The translations under genes and the position numbers were made by a program. A DNA stretch of 46,004 bases from an uncultured Lentisphaerota bacterium. GTDB taxonomy: Bacteria > Verrucomicrobiota > Lentisphaeria > Victivallales > UBA1829. Shown here piece after piece: positions 1-8,867 of this stretch. The notes under the pieces were generated by a model. It was not told the origin of the DNA. It searched no databases and saw only the letters and a list, made by a program, of their open reading frames with translations. Every line of letters begins with the position of its first letter. Position 1 is the stretch's first letter. The stretch is from assembly GCA_900320095.1 (NCBI GenBank), contig ONQZ01000016.1, positions 1 to 46,004 on the forward strand. The letters run 5' to 3'.

Positions 1-336
1 TTCCGAGACAGAGAATACCTTAAACTAAAAATCTACCAGCTCCCAGAAATCAACTGCGAGAAATCACTATGACTTTTTGTCAGAAACCGTCGAAGAGGCT
101 TTTTTGAGGGGGATGCCAGAATCGGTCCCAGGATTCCGAACCGCGCTAATTTCGAAAAACACGGTTTAAGTGTCGAAAACAGCGCATAAAGTCCCCAAAA
201 CGTGATTTGAGTTCGCGGAAACCAATAGGTCGCCACCTGTACGAAACGGAGAATTCTGGAGGAAACTGGCCTCGGAGACGCCGCGAAAGGTGCGGAGAGT
301 GATTCTCCGTGGAGAATTGGATAGCGCCGATTCTCG
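1..336. other. Intergenic stretch with no recognisable gene
   Basis: No reading frame here looks like a protein I recognise; the two short minus-strand frames start inside or next to the tRNA and are chance frames. The only structure seen is a perfect 7-bp inverted repeat with a 2-nt centre (ATTCTCC GT GGAGAAT) at 302-317, just downstream of the minus-strand tRNA. Confidence 0.6.
302..317. repeat. Short perfect inverted repeat downstream of tRNA-Ala
   Basis: ATTCTCC (302-308) and GGAGAAT (311-317) are perfect complements separated by GT. It lies about 25 nt beyond the 3' end of the tRNA on the minus strand. It lacks its own T-tract, so it could be a transcription end structure or a protein site; the T6 run directly after the tRNA CCA (337-342 on the complementary strand) is the more likely stop signal. 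Confidence 0.4.
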
Positions 337-342
337 AAAAAA

Positions 343-419
343 TGGTGGAGCAGATGGGAGTTGAACCCACGACCTATACGATGCGAACGTATCGCTCTAG
401 CCAACTGAGCTACTGCCCC
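343..419 (-). tRNA. tRNA-Ala (anticodon CGC), CCA encoded
   Basis: The minus strand folds into a complete cloverleaf. The acceptor stem GGGGCAG/CTGCTCC contains the G3:U70 wobble that is the alanine identity determinant. The D-arm is GCTC...GAGC, the anticodon stem ATACG/CGTAT encloses loop TTCGCAT (anticodon CGC, reading GCG), the variable loop has 5 nt and the T-arm has loop TTCAACT. The 3' CCA is encoded and is followed at once by a T6 run. A good promoter lies just upstream on the same strand. Confidence 0.95.
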
Positions 420-437
420 ACAAAAAATGTATCAATT

Positions 438-465
438 AATATACACCGGTACGGAAAAAAAGCAA
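438..465 (-). promoter_or_regulatory. Sigma70-type promoter of tRNA-Ala
   Basis: On the minus strand, TTGCTT (460-465) and TATATT (438-443) are separated by 16 nt, and the -10 is preceded by GTG. It ends about 19 nt before the tRNA 5' end. Confidence 0.7.
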
Positions 466-612
466 GGGGAATTCCGTTTTTTTTCCGAAAAAGACTTGCT
501 GACCGGGTCCCGATCGCCGGATTTCCCGGCAAAACTTGTACAGCAAACTTGTACAGGTTGGGAAAAATCGTGTTTTTGCCGGAAAAAGTGATGTTTCGCG
601 CGCTTTTTCGCA

Positions 613-640
613 TTGAAGCGCTTCGGAAACGTGCTATATT
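613..640 (+). promoter_or_regulatory. Sigma70-type promoter firing into a non-coding region
   Basis: TTGAAG (613-618), a 16-nt spacer and TATATT (635-640), with TGC directly before the -10 as in several other promoters of this window. No plus-strand gene follows: panE beyond it is on the minus strand. The promoter therefore supports an independent non-coding transcript. Confidence 0.6.
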
Positions 641-646
641 GGATTC

Positions 647-908
647 CCGGACAGGATTCCGGCAGATGCGAACGCATCCCGGTCCTGTCTTTGGCATAAG
701 CGCGGCGGACGAAATTCAGAAACGAGGGGACTTCTTCCGCCGGCGGCGGTCAGACGCCGCTGTACGTCCCGAGCTTGTGCGCCGTCGGCATCCGGGCCGA
801 AGTTGAGGGGCCGGATCCCGCGTCATGGGGAATGACCGGGATCCGGAGACGGTCCGATGCAGGGAGGGAGGCGGCGCACAGTGGGATGTACTGCTTATGC
901 CTTTTTTT
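647..908 (+). ncRNA. Candidate structured non-coding RNA, family unknown
   Basis: A stretch of about 260 nt behind a good promoter contains a series of strong stems. H1 (650-689) pairs GACAGGA/TCCTGTC, CCGG/CCGG and GATGC/GCATC, closed by GAAC. H2 (704-741) pairs GGCGGA/TCCGCC. H3 (743-760) pairs GCGGCG/CGCCGC. H4 (811-846) pairs a perfect 10 bp CCGGATCCCG/CGGGATCCGG plus GTCAT/ATGAC inside. A weak hairpin (CAGT/ACTG) followed by T7 at 902-908 could end it. I looked for signatures of RNase P RNA, tmRNA, SRP RNA and 6S RNA and did not find them. The 5' and 3' ends are inferred. Confidence 0.45.
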
Positions 909-947
909 ATGTTCCGCCGTTGCTTTTGCAGCCGGCCAAATCCTTGT

Positions 948-1877
948 TTATTCTCCCGAGCAGGAGTCCTCGACGGCGTGGACGAGCTGGACGAGCAGGG
1001 CGTTCACGGGCACCTGGATGCCGTGTTTGCGCGCGAGCGAGACGACCGAGCCGTTGATGAAGTCGATCTCGGTGCGGCGTTTGTGGATGCGGTCCTGGAA
1101 CATGGAGGAACACCCGGTGCGCGTGAGGACGCAGATCTTGTGCACGAGCTCCAGAATCTCCTCGCGGTCGAAGTCGATCCCGTCGGCCTTCGCCACGGTC
1201 AGCCCCTCGTCGACGATCTGGCGCACGATGTCCCAGCTCGGGCGGTTGGACTGGATGAACCCGTTTTTGACCTCGAGCAGCATCGTGAGCGGGTTGATGG
1301 ACATGTTCACGAGCAGTTTGCGCCAGATGAGCACGCGGACGTCGTTCGAGACGGAGATGTCGAGTCCGCTTTCGGCGAAGATCGAGCGGATCAGCTCCAC
1401 GTGCGGCGAATCCTTGCTGAACGCGCCGATGATGGTCTTGCCGTCCGCCGCGTGCAGGAACCGTCCGCTGCCGAGGAGCGTGCTGTTGTGGTTCGAGGTG
1501 CCGATCACGATGCGGTCAAGCGGCACGAACTTTACGATCTCGAGGTAGTTCCCCATACCGTTCTGGAGCGAGACCACGACCGTCTTCGGGCCGATGAGCG
1601 ACCGGTTCGCCTTCAGCGCGGCGTACGTCTGGTGCGCCTTCACGAAGATCAGCAGGATGTCGACCGGATCATGGCGGCCGTGTCCGCTGACTTTCGCGGG
1701 GACGCTGAACGGGACTTCCTCATCGTTTTCGATCATCATGAGGCCGTTTTTGTTGATCTCGTCGACCTTCGCGGCGCGGTGGTCAAGCAGCGTGAGGTTG
1801 ATGTTCGGGTTTTTGCAGAGGTAGGAGGCATAGAGACAGCCCATGGCTCCTGCTCCGAGGATGACGGCATTCAGCAT
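948..1877 (-). CDS. panE: 2-dehydropantoate 2-reductase (ketopantoate reductase)
   Basis: This 309-residue protein is of normal family length. It opens with a Rossmann dinucleotide-binding loop (ILGAGAMGCLYASYL, residues ~6-20), continues with the family pattern VKAHQT and SLQNGMGN (~90-125), and carries the catalytic-lysine region WRKLLVNMSINPL (~190). The family uses NADPH to reduce ketopantoate to pantoate in the cytoplasm, in pantothenate and CoA synthesis. It is monocistronic, with its own promoter at 1926-1954. panD, from the same pathway, lies at 25.2-25.6 kb; panB and panC are not in the window. Related paralogues act on other 2-oxo acids, so the exact substrate is inferred. Confidence 0.88.
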   Translation of the reverse strand: MLNAVILGAGAMGCLYASYLCKNPNINLTLLDHRAAKVDEINKNGLMMIENDEEVPFSVPAKVSGHGRHDPVDILLIFVKAHQTYAALKANRSLIGPKTVVVSLQNGMGNYLEIVKFVPLDRIVIGTSNHNSTLLGSGRFLHAADGKTIIGAFSKDSPHVELIRSIFAESGLDISVSNDVRVLIWRKLLVNMSINPLTMLLEVKNGFIQSNRPSWDIVRQIVDEGLTVAKADGIDFDREEILELVHKICVLTRTGCSSMFQDRIHKRRTEIDFINGSVVSLARKHGIQVPVNALLVQLVHAVEDSCSGE

Positions 1878-1925
1878 GGCGGTCGGCCTTTCGCGGGGAT
1901 GTTTATGGAATCATTATCTGAATTT

Positions 1926-1954
1926 AATGTAGCACAGGAACGCCTGTTCGTCAA
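1926..1954 (-). promoter_or_regulatory. Promoter of panE
   Basis: Minus-strand TTGACG (1949-1954), 17-nt spacer, TACATT (1926-1931) with an extended -10 TGC before it. It lies about 50 nt upstream of the panE ATG. Confidence 0.65.
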
Positions 1955-1986
1955 GTTTTTGAGCGAAAAAGAGCTTGATTCCGGTA

Positions 1987-2649
1987 TTATCCGCAGGGTT
2001 TCTTAGCAAGCACGATTCCCTGCGTCAGCAGGATCGCCCGGTTCAGGCGTTTTGCGAGTATCTCGCCATGTTCGGCGCAGAGCGCGACCGCGTCTTCCAG
2101 CTGAATGGGGCGTTCGTCCGGGAATCGCCAGATGCCGAGCATTTCGGCGGCGCGGCGTATGAGGCGGTAACTGAACGTTGGCACGGGGAACGTGATGAGG
2201 ACCAGCCCACCGGGCTTCGCAAGCTCGAAATGCCGCTGGATCGCGATCTTCGTCTGTTCCTCGGGAAAATGCTCCACCAGCCCGACGCTGAACACGAGGT
2301 CGGCGGGCTCGAACGAGGCGGTATCCAGTGTTATGATGTCGGCGCAGACCGCCCTGTACCAATCCGACCAGGGGTGTTTCATCCAGAACAGCAGCGTGCC
2401 GCGCGGATTGCTGTCCACAACGGTATAAAACCCGTCCCACGGAGGGTGTTTTGGATTTGAATCGGGAAATCGGTCGCAGAACGAGCTGTTTCCGCCGCCG
2501 AGTTCAATGATGTGGTGGCTGTCCGGGAATCCGCCCGCGGCGAGGACCATTTTCACGATCCGGTGCGCCGTGATGCGCCGCGTGACATGCGCCGTGATGA
2601 ACGGTTTTTCGTAGTAGCGGGTCCAGTCTGTGGCGGGCGTGTCCGGCAT
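1987..2649 (-). CDS. Class I SAM-dependent methyltransferase, substrate unknown
   Basis: A 220-residue protein when started at the ATG at 2649 (MPDTPATDW). The frame stays open much further upstream, but that extension runs inside tgt on the same strand and is spurious. The SAM-binding motif I is IIELGGGNSSF (~residues 47-57), followed by a motif II acidic position in YTVVDSN, then DLVFSVGLVEHFPEE and PGGLVLITFPVPTF, which match the later motifs of Methyltransf_11/25-type enzymes. It lies 35 nt after tgt on the same strand, so it is probably the last gene of the DJ-1-tgt-methyltransferase unit. The substrate cannot be told from sequence; a tRNA or small-molecule target are both possible. Confidence 0.75.
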   Translation of the reverse strand: MPDTPATDWTRYYEKPFITAHVTRRITAHRIVKMVLAAGGFPDSHHIIELGGGNSSFCDRFPDSNPKHPPWDGFYTVVDSNPRGTLLFWMKHPWSDWYRAVCADIITLDTASFEPADLVFSVGLVEHFPEEQTKIAIQRHFELAKPGGLVLITFPVPTFSYRLIRRAAEMLGIWRFPDERPIQLEDAVALCAEHGEILAKRLNRAILLTQGIVLAKKPCG

Positions 2650-2684
2650 GGCGTGTCCGTGGTGAGGCTTGAACGGTCGTCCGC

Positions 2685-4339
<1,655 letters not shown>

Positions 4340-4384
4340 GGCGGGGTCCCCCGTGGTGTGTGGTTCAAAAAAAGTACGCCCCAT

Positions 4385-4413
4385 AATATAGCATTCGGGC
4401 GGGCGGAATACAA
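4385..4413 (-). promoter_or_regulatory. Promoter of DJ-1-tgt-methyltransferase unit
   Basis: Minus-strand TTGTAT (4408-4413), 17-nt spacer, TATATT (4385-4390) preceded by TGC. It is divergent from the promoter of the xer operon, whose -35 begins 22 nt away. Confidence 0.65.
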
Positions 4414-4435
4414 TCATGTTTTTTCATCTTTCCGC

Positions 4436-4464
4436 TTGCATATTCGCCTGAATACGGGTAAATT
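4436..4464 (+). promoter_or_regulatory. Promoter of xer operon
   Basis: TTGCAT (4436-4441), 17-nt spacer, TAAATT (4459-4464), 31 nt before the recombinase ATG. AGAGGAT just before the ATG serves as Shine-Dalgarno. Confidence 0.6.
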
Positions 4465-4495
4465 ATCTTGATGTTTTAATTTCAGAGGATGGATC

Positions 4496-5458
4496 ATGAC
4501 CGAAACGATTCACGACGACGGACTGCGCGGCTTCCTGTCCTACCTGGCGGCGGAGCGGAACGCGTCCGAACACACCTGCTCGTCCTATGCGCTGGACATC
4601 CGGCAATGCGCGCAGATCTGCCTGAAAGCCGACCCGTTCGAGGGGACGGCGGACTGGGCGGCACTGAGTGTGTACGATGCGCGGGATTTCGTGGCGTCGC
4701 TTAGCACGGACGAACTGGCGCGCAGTTCCATCATGCGGAAACTCTCCGCCATGCGCTCGTTCTACCGTTACCTGATCCGCGAAAACCGCGCGACCTCGAA
4801 TCCGTTCATCGGCCAGGCATCCCCGCGCCGCCCGAAGCTCCTCCCGAAATACATGACCGTGGACGAAGTCGGACGCCTCCTCGCCGCGCCGCAGGCCGTC
4901 TGGGCGGACCATGCCGAACTCGGCCTCGCGAAAACGCCCGAAGCCGCCGCGTTTGCCGCCGCGCGCGACGCCGCGGTCCTGGAGGTGATCTATTCCGGCG
5001 GACTCCGCATCAGCGAAGCGCTCGGGCTGAACTTCGGCGACGTCGACGCGTTTTCCGGCGTGATGAAGATACGCGGCAAAGGCAAGAAGGAACGCCTCTG
5101 CGCCCTCGGAAACCCCGCTCAGCGCGCGCTCCGCGCCTACCTCAAGCACCGCCGCACGCTCTCGTCCGACCAGTCGCCGCGCGCCGCCATTTTCCTGAAC
5201 CAGCTCGGTGGACGCCTCACCGCGCGTTCGTTCCAGCGGTTTTTCAAGCTCTACCTCGTGCAGGCGGGACTTCCACCCGATCTGACCCCGCACAAGCTCC
5301 GCCATTCGTTCGCGACGCATCTGCTGGATGCGGGCGCGGACCTGCGGAGCGTTCAGGCGCTGCTCGGCCACGAGAACCTCAGCACCACGCAGATTTACAC
5401 GCACGTCAGCACGGAACACATGAAGAGGATTTATGAAAAAGCACATCCCCACGCCTGA
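4496..5458 (+). CDS. Tyrosine recombinase XerC/XerD type
   Basis: 320 residues, the usual Xer length. The N-terminal SAM-like core-binding domain (~8-105) is followed by the catalytic domain. The complete R-K-H-R-H-Y set is visible: Arg in GLRISEALGL (~171), Lys in RGKGKKERL (~195), HKLRHSFATHLL (His and Arg, ~265), LGHENLSTTQIYTHV (His ~291, Tyr ~299). Family members resolve chromosome dimers at dif with FtsK. No adjacent att-like sites or phage genes are seen and it heads an operon of housekeeping-like genes, so a chromosomal XerC/D role is more likely than an integron or phage role. I cannot tell XerC from XerD by eye. Confidence 0.92.
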   Translation: MTETIHDDGLRGFLSYLAAERNASEHTCSSYALDIRQCAQICLKADPFEGTADWAALSVYDARDFVASLSTDELARSSIMRKLSAMRSFYRYLIRENRATSNPFIGQASPRRPKLLPKYMTVDEVGRLLAAPQAVWADHAELGLAKTPEAAAFAAARDAAVLEVIYSGGLRISEALGLNFGDVDAFSGVMKIRGKGKKERLCALGNPAQRALRAYLKHRRTLSSDQSPRAAIFLNQLGGRLTARSFQRFFKLYLVQAGLPPDLTPHKLRHSFATHLLDAGADLRSVQALLGHENLSTTQIYTHVSTEHMKRIYEKAHPHA

Positions 5459-7451
5459 TTCCGTTTCACTTCCCATAGGGACGTTCCGGGTCCGTGAAAA
5501 GGGTTCTGCCTGGAAATTCGGAGAGTTTGACCGGAGCGATTTCGTGTTTTACAATTTTCTGTGGCGTACTGCGGAACTCTTCGCCTGCCTGCTGACCGTG
5601 CTTATGCCGGTCAAGTTCGCGTCGTTCGTGAGCGCGCCCGAGGGCGGCGCGCTGTACTGGAGCGATCCGCTTTCCCTGGTCTTCATCGCGTGGCCGCTGC
5701 CCGTCTTCATGATGGCTTCTCCCATTCTGCTCGGACTGACCGTGCTTGCCGCGCTGTTTCGCAAGGAAATGACGTTCCGTCCGCCGCTGCTGAAATACGG
5801 CGCGCTTTGGCTGGTCCTTGGCGGCGTGAGCTTTCTCGGGCTGGCGGACGCCTCTTGCATGGGGTATCCGCCGCAGATGATCGCCCACACGCTGTCGCTG
5901 GCCTGCTATGCGCTGTCGCTGGCGATTCTGCTGTCCGGACGCAGAGGATTCGCGCGGATGCTGACCGGATCGCTGGTCCTCGGCGGTGTGCTGTCGCTTT
6001 GCTCCGGCATGTACCAGTACTGGTACGGATTCGAGGCGCTCCGCGAACATATCCAAGCGCGCACGGCGGCGGGCGGACGCGAAATCGCCGACGGGATGGC
6101 GGTCCGCATCGGGGAAGGCCGCGTTCAGGCGGACTTCAACTCGTGCAATGTCTACGGCGCGTACCTCGCCGCGCTCCTTCCGTTCCTCACGGTCCTCTTC
6201 TGGCGGTTCGGCAACGAACGCGTCTCGCCGCCGAAGCTCTCGCGGCGTCTGTTCGGCGGACTCGCGTTCGCCGTGACGCTCTTCCTGCTCGTGAAGACGG
6301 ACAGCCGCGGCGCATTGTTCTCCCTCCTCGCCGCGGGCGCGGCCGTGTTCTTCTTCTCGCGTCTGCCGCGCAAATGGAAAATCGCGGGTGCTGGGGTTCT
6401 GGCGCTTGGCGTCGCCGGACTTGCCGCCATGATCTGGCTCGGACGCGGCGCGCTGTCGATGTATGTGCGATTCGATTATGTCCAAGCGGCGGCGCGGATG
6501 ATGTTCGAGCACCCGCTGACGGGCACCGGCTGGGGCGACTTCCTGCACGATTACTCGATCCTTCGCCTGTGGCGCGACAAGGAGGCGCCGCACTCTCCGC
6601 ACAACATGGTGATGCTGTTCGGCTCGCAGTGCGGCATCGCGGGTTTCCTCGCAGCGCTTGCCGTGCTCGCGTACCCGGTCGTCGCCGCGTGCCGTCAGAT
6701 TCGCCGGACGAACTGGCGCGAACTCAAGGACGTTTTCGCGCTCGTCCCGGCGTTTCCCTGCCTCGTCCTTTCCGCCGGGACCCTGCTCGACATCGGGTTC
6801 GAGACGACCGCGTACGCCGGTGTCCTGATCGCGTTCTCCCTGCTCACGTTGAACCGGGATGCGTCCGCGGATGCGGAAGCGCTGGTCGATCATTGCCGTC
6901 CGCGCCTTTGTCTGGTCGTCTTTTTCCTGTTCGTAGGCCTTGTCGGATTCTTTTTCGCGTTTTCAGAACGTGTTTTCCATGCGGAGAAGACTTACTCGGA
7001 ACTGCTTGCCGAGCTCAATCCCGAATATTCGTTCGAACATCAGGACGATCCGCTCTATGTGCCGTCGTACGACCGCGTGAGAGCCCTGCTTCATGCGGCG
7101 AACAATGAAGCTTCGTGGTCGCCGTTCCACTGGAATGCCGCTGCGGACTACATGTACATGACCGGGCGGATGGACGAAGCAGTGTTCTGCATTGATCGTG
7201 TCGTCGAGCTTGATCCGCTTCAATCGTCGCATTATGTCAAGCGCGCCCGGTTCAACTTCGCAAAGGATCTTCTCCTGCTGCGCGGTATGGCTTTGGGCAG
7301 CCGTATGCATCTGGACATCGTATCCGTGACCCCGGAGGAACAGCGCGACCTCGCGACCGCGCGGCGTCTCGCCCCGAAGAACCCCGAACTTGACCGGCCC
7401 GATCTCGACATCTGTCGCGCGGCCTTTATTCGAAAGGAACCACAACCATGA
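5433..7451 (+). CDS. O-antigen ligase/polymerase-like membrane protein with C-terminal repeat region
   Basis: 672 residues, polytopic (about 10-12 hydrophobic segments from ~30 to ~510). The Wzy_C/O-antigen ligase signature is recognisable: TDSRGALFSLLAAG (~286-300), then PLTGTGWGDFLHDY (~360) and the SPHNMVMLFGSQCGIAGF loop (~385). The soluble C-terminus (~550-672) looks TPR-like (DEAVFCIDRVVELDP). Such proteins join or polymerise glycans at the periplasmic face of the inner membrane. The gene overlaps the recombinase by 26 nt, with its Shine-Dalgarno (AAGAGGAT) inside the xer reading frame, and its stop overlaps the next ATG. No glycosyltransferases are adjacent, so the substrate is unknown. 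Confidence 0.75.
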   Translation: MKKHIPTPDSVSLPIGTFRVREKGSAWKFGEFDRSDFVFYNFLWRTAELFACLLTVLMPVKFASFVSAPEGGALYWSDPLSLVFIAWPLPVFMMASPILLGLTVLAALFRKEMTFRPPLLKYGALWLVLGGVSFLGLADASCMGYPPQMIAHTLSLACYALSLAILLSGRRGFARMLTGSLVLGGVLSLCSGMYQYWYGFEALREHIQARTAAGGREIADGMAVRIGEGRVQADFNSCNVYGAYLAALLPFLTVLFWRFGNERVSPPKLSRRLFGGLAFAVTLFLLVKTDSRGALFSLLAAGAAVFFFSRLPRKWKIAGAGVLALGVAGLAAMIWLGRGALSMYVRFDYVQAAARMMFEHPLTGTGWGDFLHDYSILRLWRDKEAPHSPHNMVMLFGSQCGIAGFLAALAVLAYPVVAACRQIRRTNWRELKDVFALVPAFPCLVLSAGTLLDIGFETTAYAGVLIAFSLLTLNRDASADAEALVDHCRPRLCLVVFFLFVGLVGFFFAFSERVFHAEKTYSELLAELNPEYSFEHQDDPLYVPSYDRVRALLHAANNEASWSPFHWNAAADYMYMTGRMDEAVFCIDRVVELDPLQSSHYVKRARFNFAKDLLLLRGMALGSRMHLDIVSVTPEEQRDLATARRLAPKNPELDRPDLDICRAAFIRKEPQP

Positions 7452-7708
7452 AAAGCGCCTGGGAACTCGCACTCGAACGCAGCGGCGGAGCCCTGCAGGA
7501 ACTCTCCCCCGAGAAGAAGGAAAAGATCGCCGAACTCGAACGTGCCGCGCAGGCGAAGATCGCCGCCGCGAAGATCACCGCAGAGCACAAGCTCGCCGCG
7601 ATGACCGACCCGGACGAGATCGACCAATTGAAGGAAGGGCTCGTCAACGAGATCCGTTCCATCGAGGAATCGCTCGCCCGTAAAAAAGAGGCGGTGCGCG
7701 CCGAATGA
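7448..7708 (+). CDS. Small charged helical (coiled-coil) protein, function unknown
   Basis: 86 residues, almost entirely Ala/Glu/Lys/Arg-rich and predicted to be helical, with heptad-like spacing of Leu/Ile between ~20 and ~80. No signal peptide, Cys or membrane segment. Its ATG overlaps the stop of the membrane protein (ATGA) and its stop overlaps the ATG of the cysteine desulfurase (ATGA). That tight placement between two real genes is the main support that it is translated. I do not recognise the family. Confidence 0.7.
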   Translation: MKSAWELALERSGGALQELSPEKKEKIAELERAAQAKIAAAKITAEHKLAAMTDPDEIDQLKEGLVNEIRSIEESLARKKEAVRAE

Positions 7709-8850
7709 AGCTCTACTTCGACAATGCCGCCGCGGTCCCCGTCCGTCCGGTCACCATGTCGCGCCTCGCGGCGCTCGCGCAGGACTATTCCGCCAATCAG
7801 GAGGCGTCCGGCGCCGCCGCCGAGGCCGTGCGCGCGACATTATCGACTGCGGAACACCGCCTGCTGAACGCCGTCTGCGGCTCGAAGTCGCAGGGGCGCT
7901 CTGTGCTGTGGACGAACACCGGGACCGATGCCGTCCGTGCCGCCGTCACGGCGTTTCTGTTGACCCCGGAGAAGCACGGCGAAGTGCTGTTCACCGACGG
8001 CGAACACGCGAGCATCCCGCCCGCGCTCGACATGCTCCCGGCGTCCTGTCCGCGCAACCGCGTGAAGCTCCTGCGCGACGGCCGGATCGACCTCACCGAC
8101 CTCTCCCAGAAGCTCAGCGAACGCACGCGTCTCGTGGTGTTCCACTGGGTGCAGAGCGAGACCGGCGTGGTTCAGGACCTTGCCGCCGTGCGGTCCATGG
8201 TCAAATCCATCGCGCCGCAGGCGAGTCTGCTCGTCGACGCGATTCAGGGCGCGGGAAAAATCCCGTTCGATTTCGATGCAATACAGCCTGAATTCTTCCT
8301 CGTCTCCGGGCAGAAATTCGGCCTGCCGTCCGGCGCGGCCGTGCTGTACAGTGACGCGTTCCGTCCCGCCATGAAGAAACTCCGCGCGGAACGCCACGCG
8401 GTCGGACGCGTCCCTCCTCCCTTCTGCCTGCTGCTCGCGGAAACGCTCGGCGGACGCCTCGCGACGATGAGCGGCGACCTGGACTACATCCGCGAACTGA
8501 AGGAAAGATTTCTCGCCGAGCTGAGGGAAGCCCTGCCGGACGGCTGCTGGCGCGAGACGGTTCCCGCCTCGAACGCCTCCCCGTACATCGTGCATCTGTT
8601 GTTCTCCGGCGGCGCGCAGACGTATCAGGGTGCGATCCTCACGCGCATCATGGCGAAATTCGGCGCGTCGATCGCCTCGGGCAGCGCGTGCGACGCCGAG
8701 ACCGGAACGCCCTCGCGTGTGCTGACCGCGATGGGATTGAGCCGCGACGTGGCGTATTCCGCCGTCCGGGTGTCGTTCTTCGACCACAATACGCCGGATG
8801 AAGTCGCCGAACTTGCGCGTCTTCTGGCGCGCGCTGTCCGCGAATATTGA
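7705..8850 (+). CDS. Cysteine desulfurase (class V aminotransferase, NifS/IscS-like)
   Basis: 381 residues. The fold-type I PLP enzyme starts with YFDNAAAVPV (~4-13). The PLP lysine is in VSGQKFGLPSG (~K204), a variant of the usual SGHK. The mobile catalytic Cys is in ASGSACDAETGTPSRVL (~C329), matching the SGSAC loop of NifS/IscS. These enzymes take sulfur from L-cysteine to a persulfide for Fe-S cluster and thio-nucleoside synthesis. No iscU, iscA or thiI follows; the gene instead ends an operon with a recombinase and a membrane glycan enzyme and is convergent with murC after 17 nt. It is probably active, but its partner is not visible. Confidence 0.85.
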   Translation: MKLYFDNAAAVPVRPVTMSRLAALAQDYSANQEASGAAAEAVRATLSTAEHRLLNAVCGSKSQGRSVLWTNTGTDAVRAAVTAFLLTPEKHGEVLFTDGEHASIPPALDMLPASCPRNRVKLLRDGRIDLTDLSQKLSERTRLVVFHWVQSETGVVQDLAAVRSMVKSIAPQASLLVDAIQGAGKIPFDFDAIQPEFFLVSGQKFGLPSGAAVLYSDAFRPAMKKLRAERHAVGRVPPPFCLLLAETLGGRLATMSGDLDYIRELKERFLAELREALPDGCWRETVPASNASPYIVHLLFSGGAQTYQGAILTRIMAKFGASIASGSACDAETGTPSRVLTAMGLSRDVAYSAVRVSFFDHNTPDEVAELARLLARAVREY

Positions 8851-8867
8851 TTTTGAGGTAAAACCGC

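Noticed and set aside
343..419. tRNA-Arg
   Set aside because: The loop TTCGCAT could be misread as TCG, but the 5-bp ATACG/CGTAT stem fixes the anticodon as CGC, and G3:U70 supports alanine.
641..844. 6S RNA
   Set aside because: GGATTCCCGG near the start can pair with CCGGGATCC at 836-844, giving a 6S-like size, but the interior holds separate strong hairpins instead of one long interrupted hairpin with a central bubble, and 837-846 pairs better with 811-820.
4496..5458. Integron integrase or phage integrase
   Set aside because: There is no integron-specific extra helix that I can see, no attC-like sites and no phage genes; length and motifs fit chromosomal Xer.
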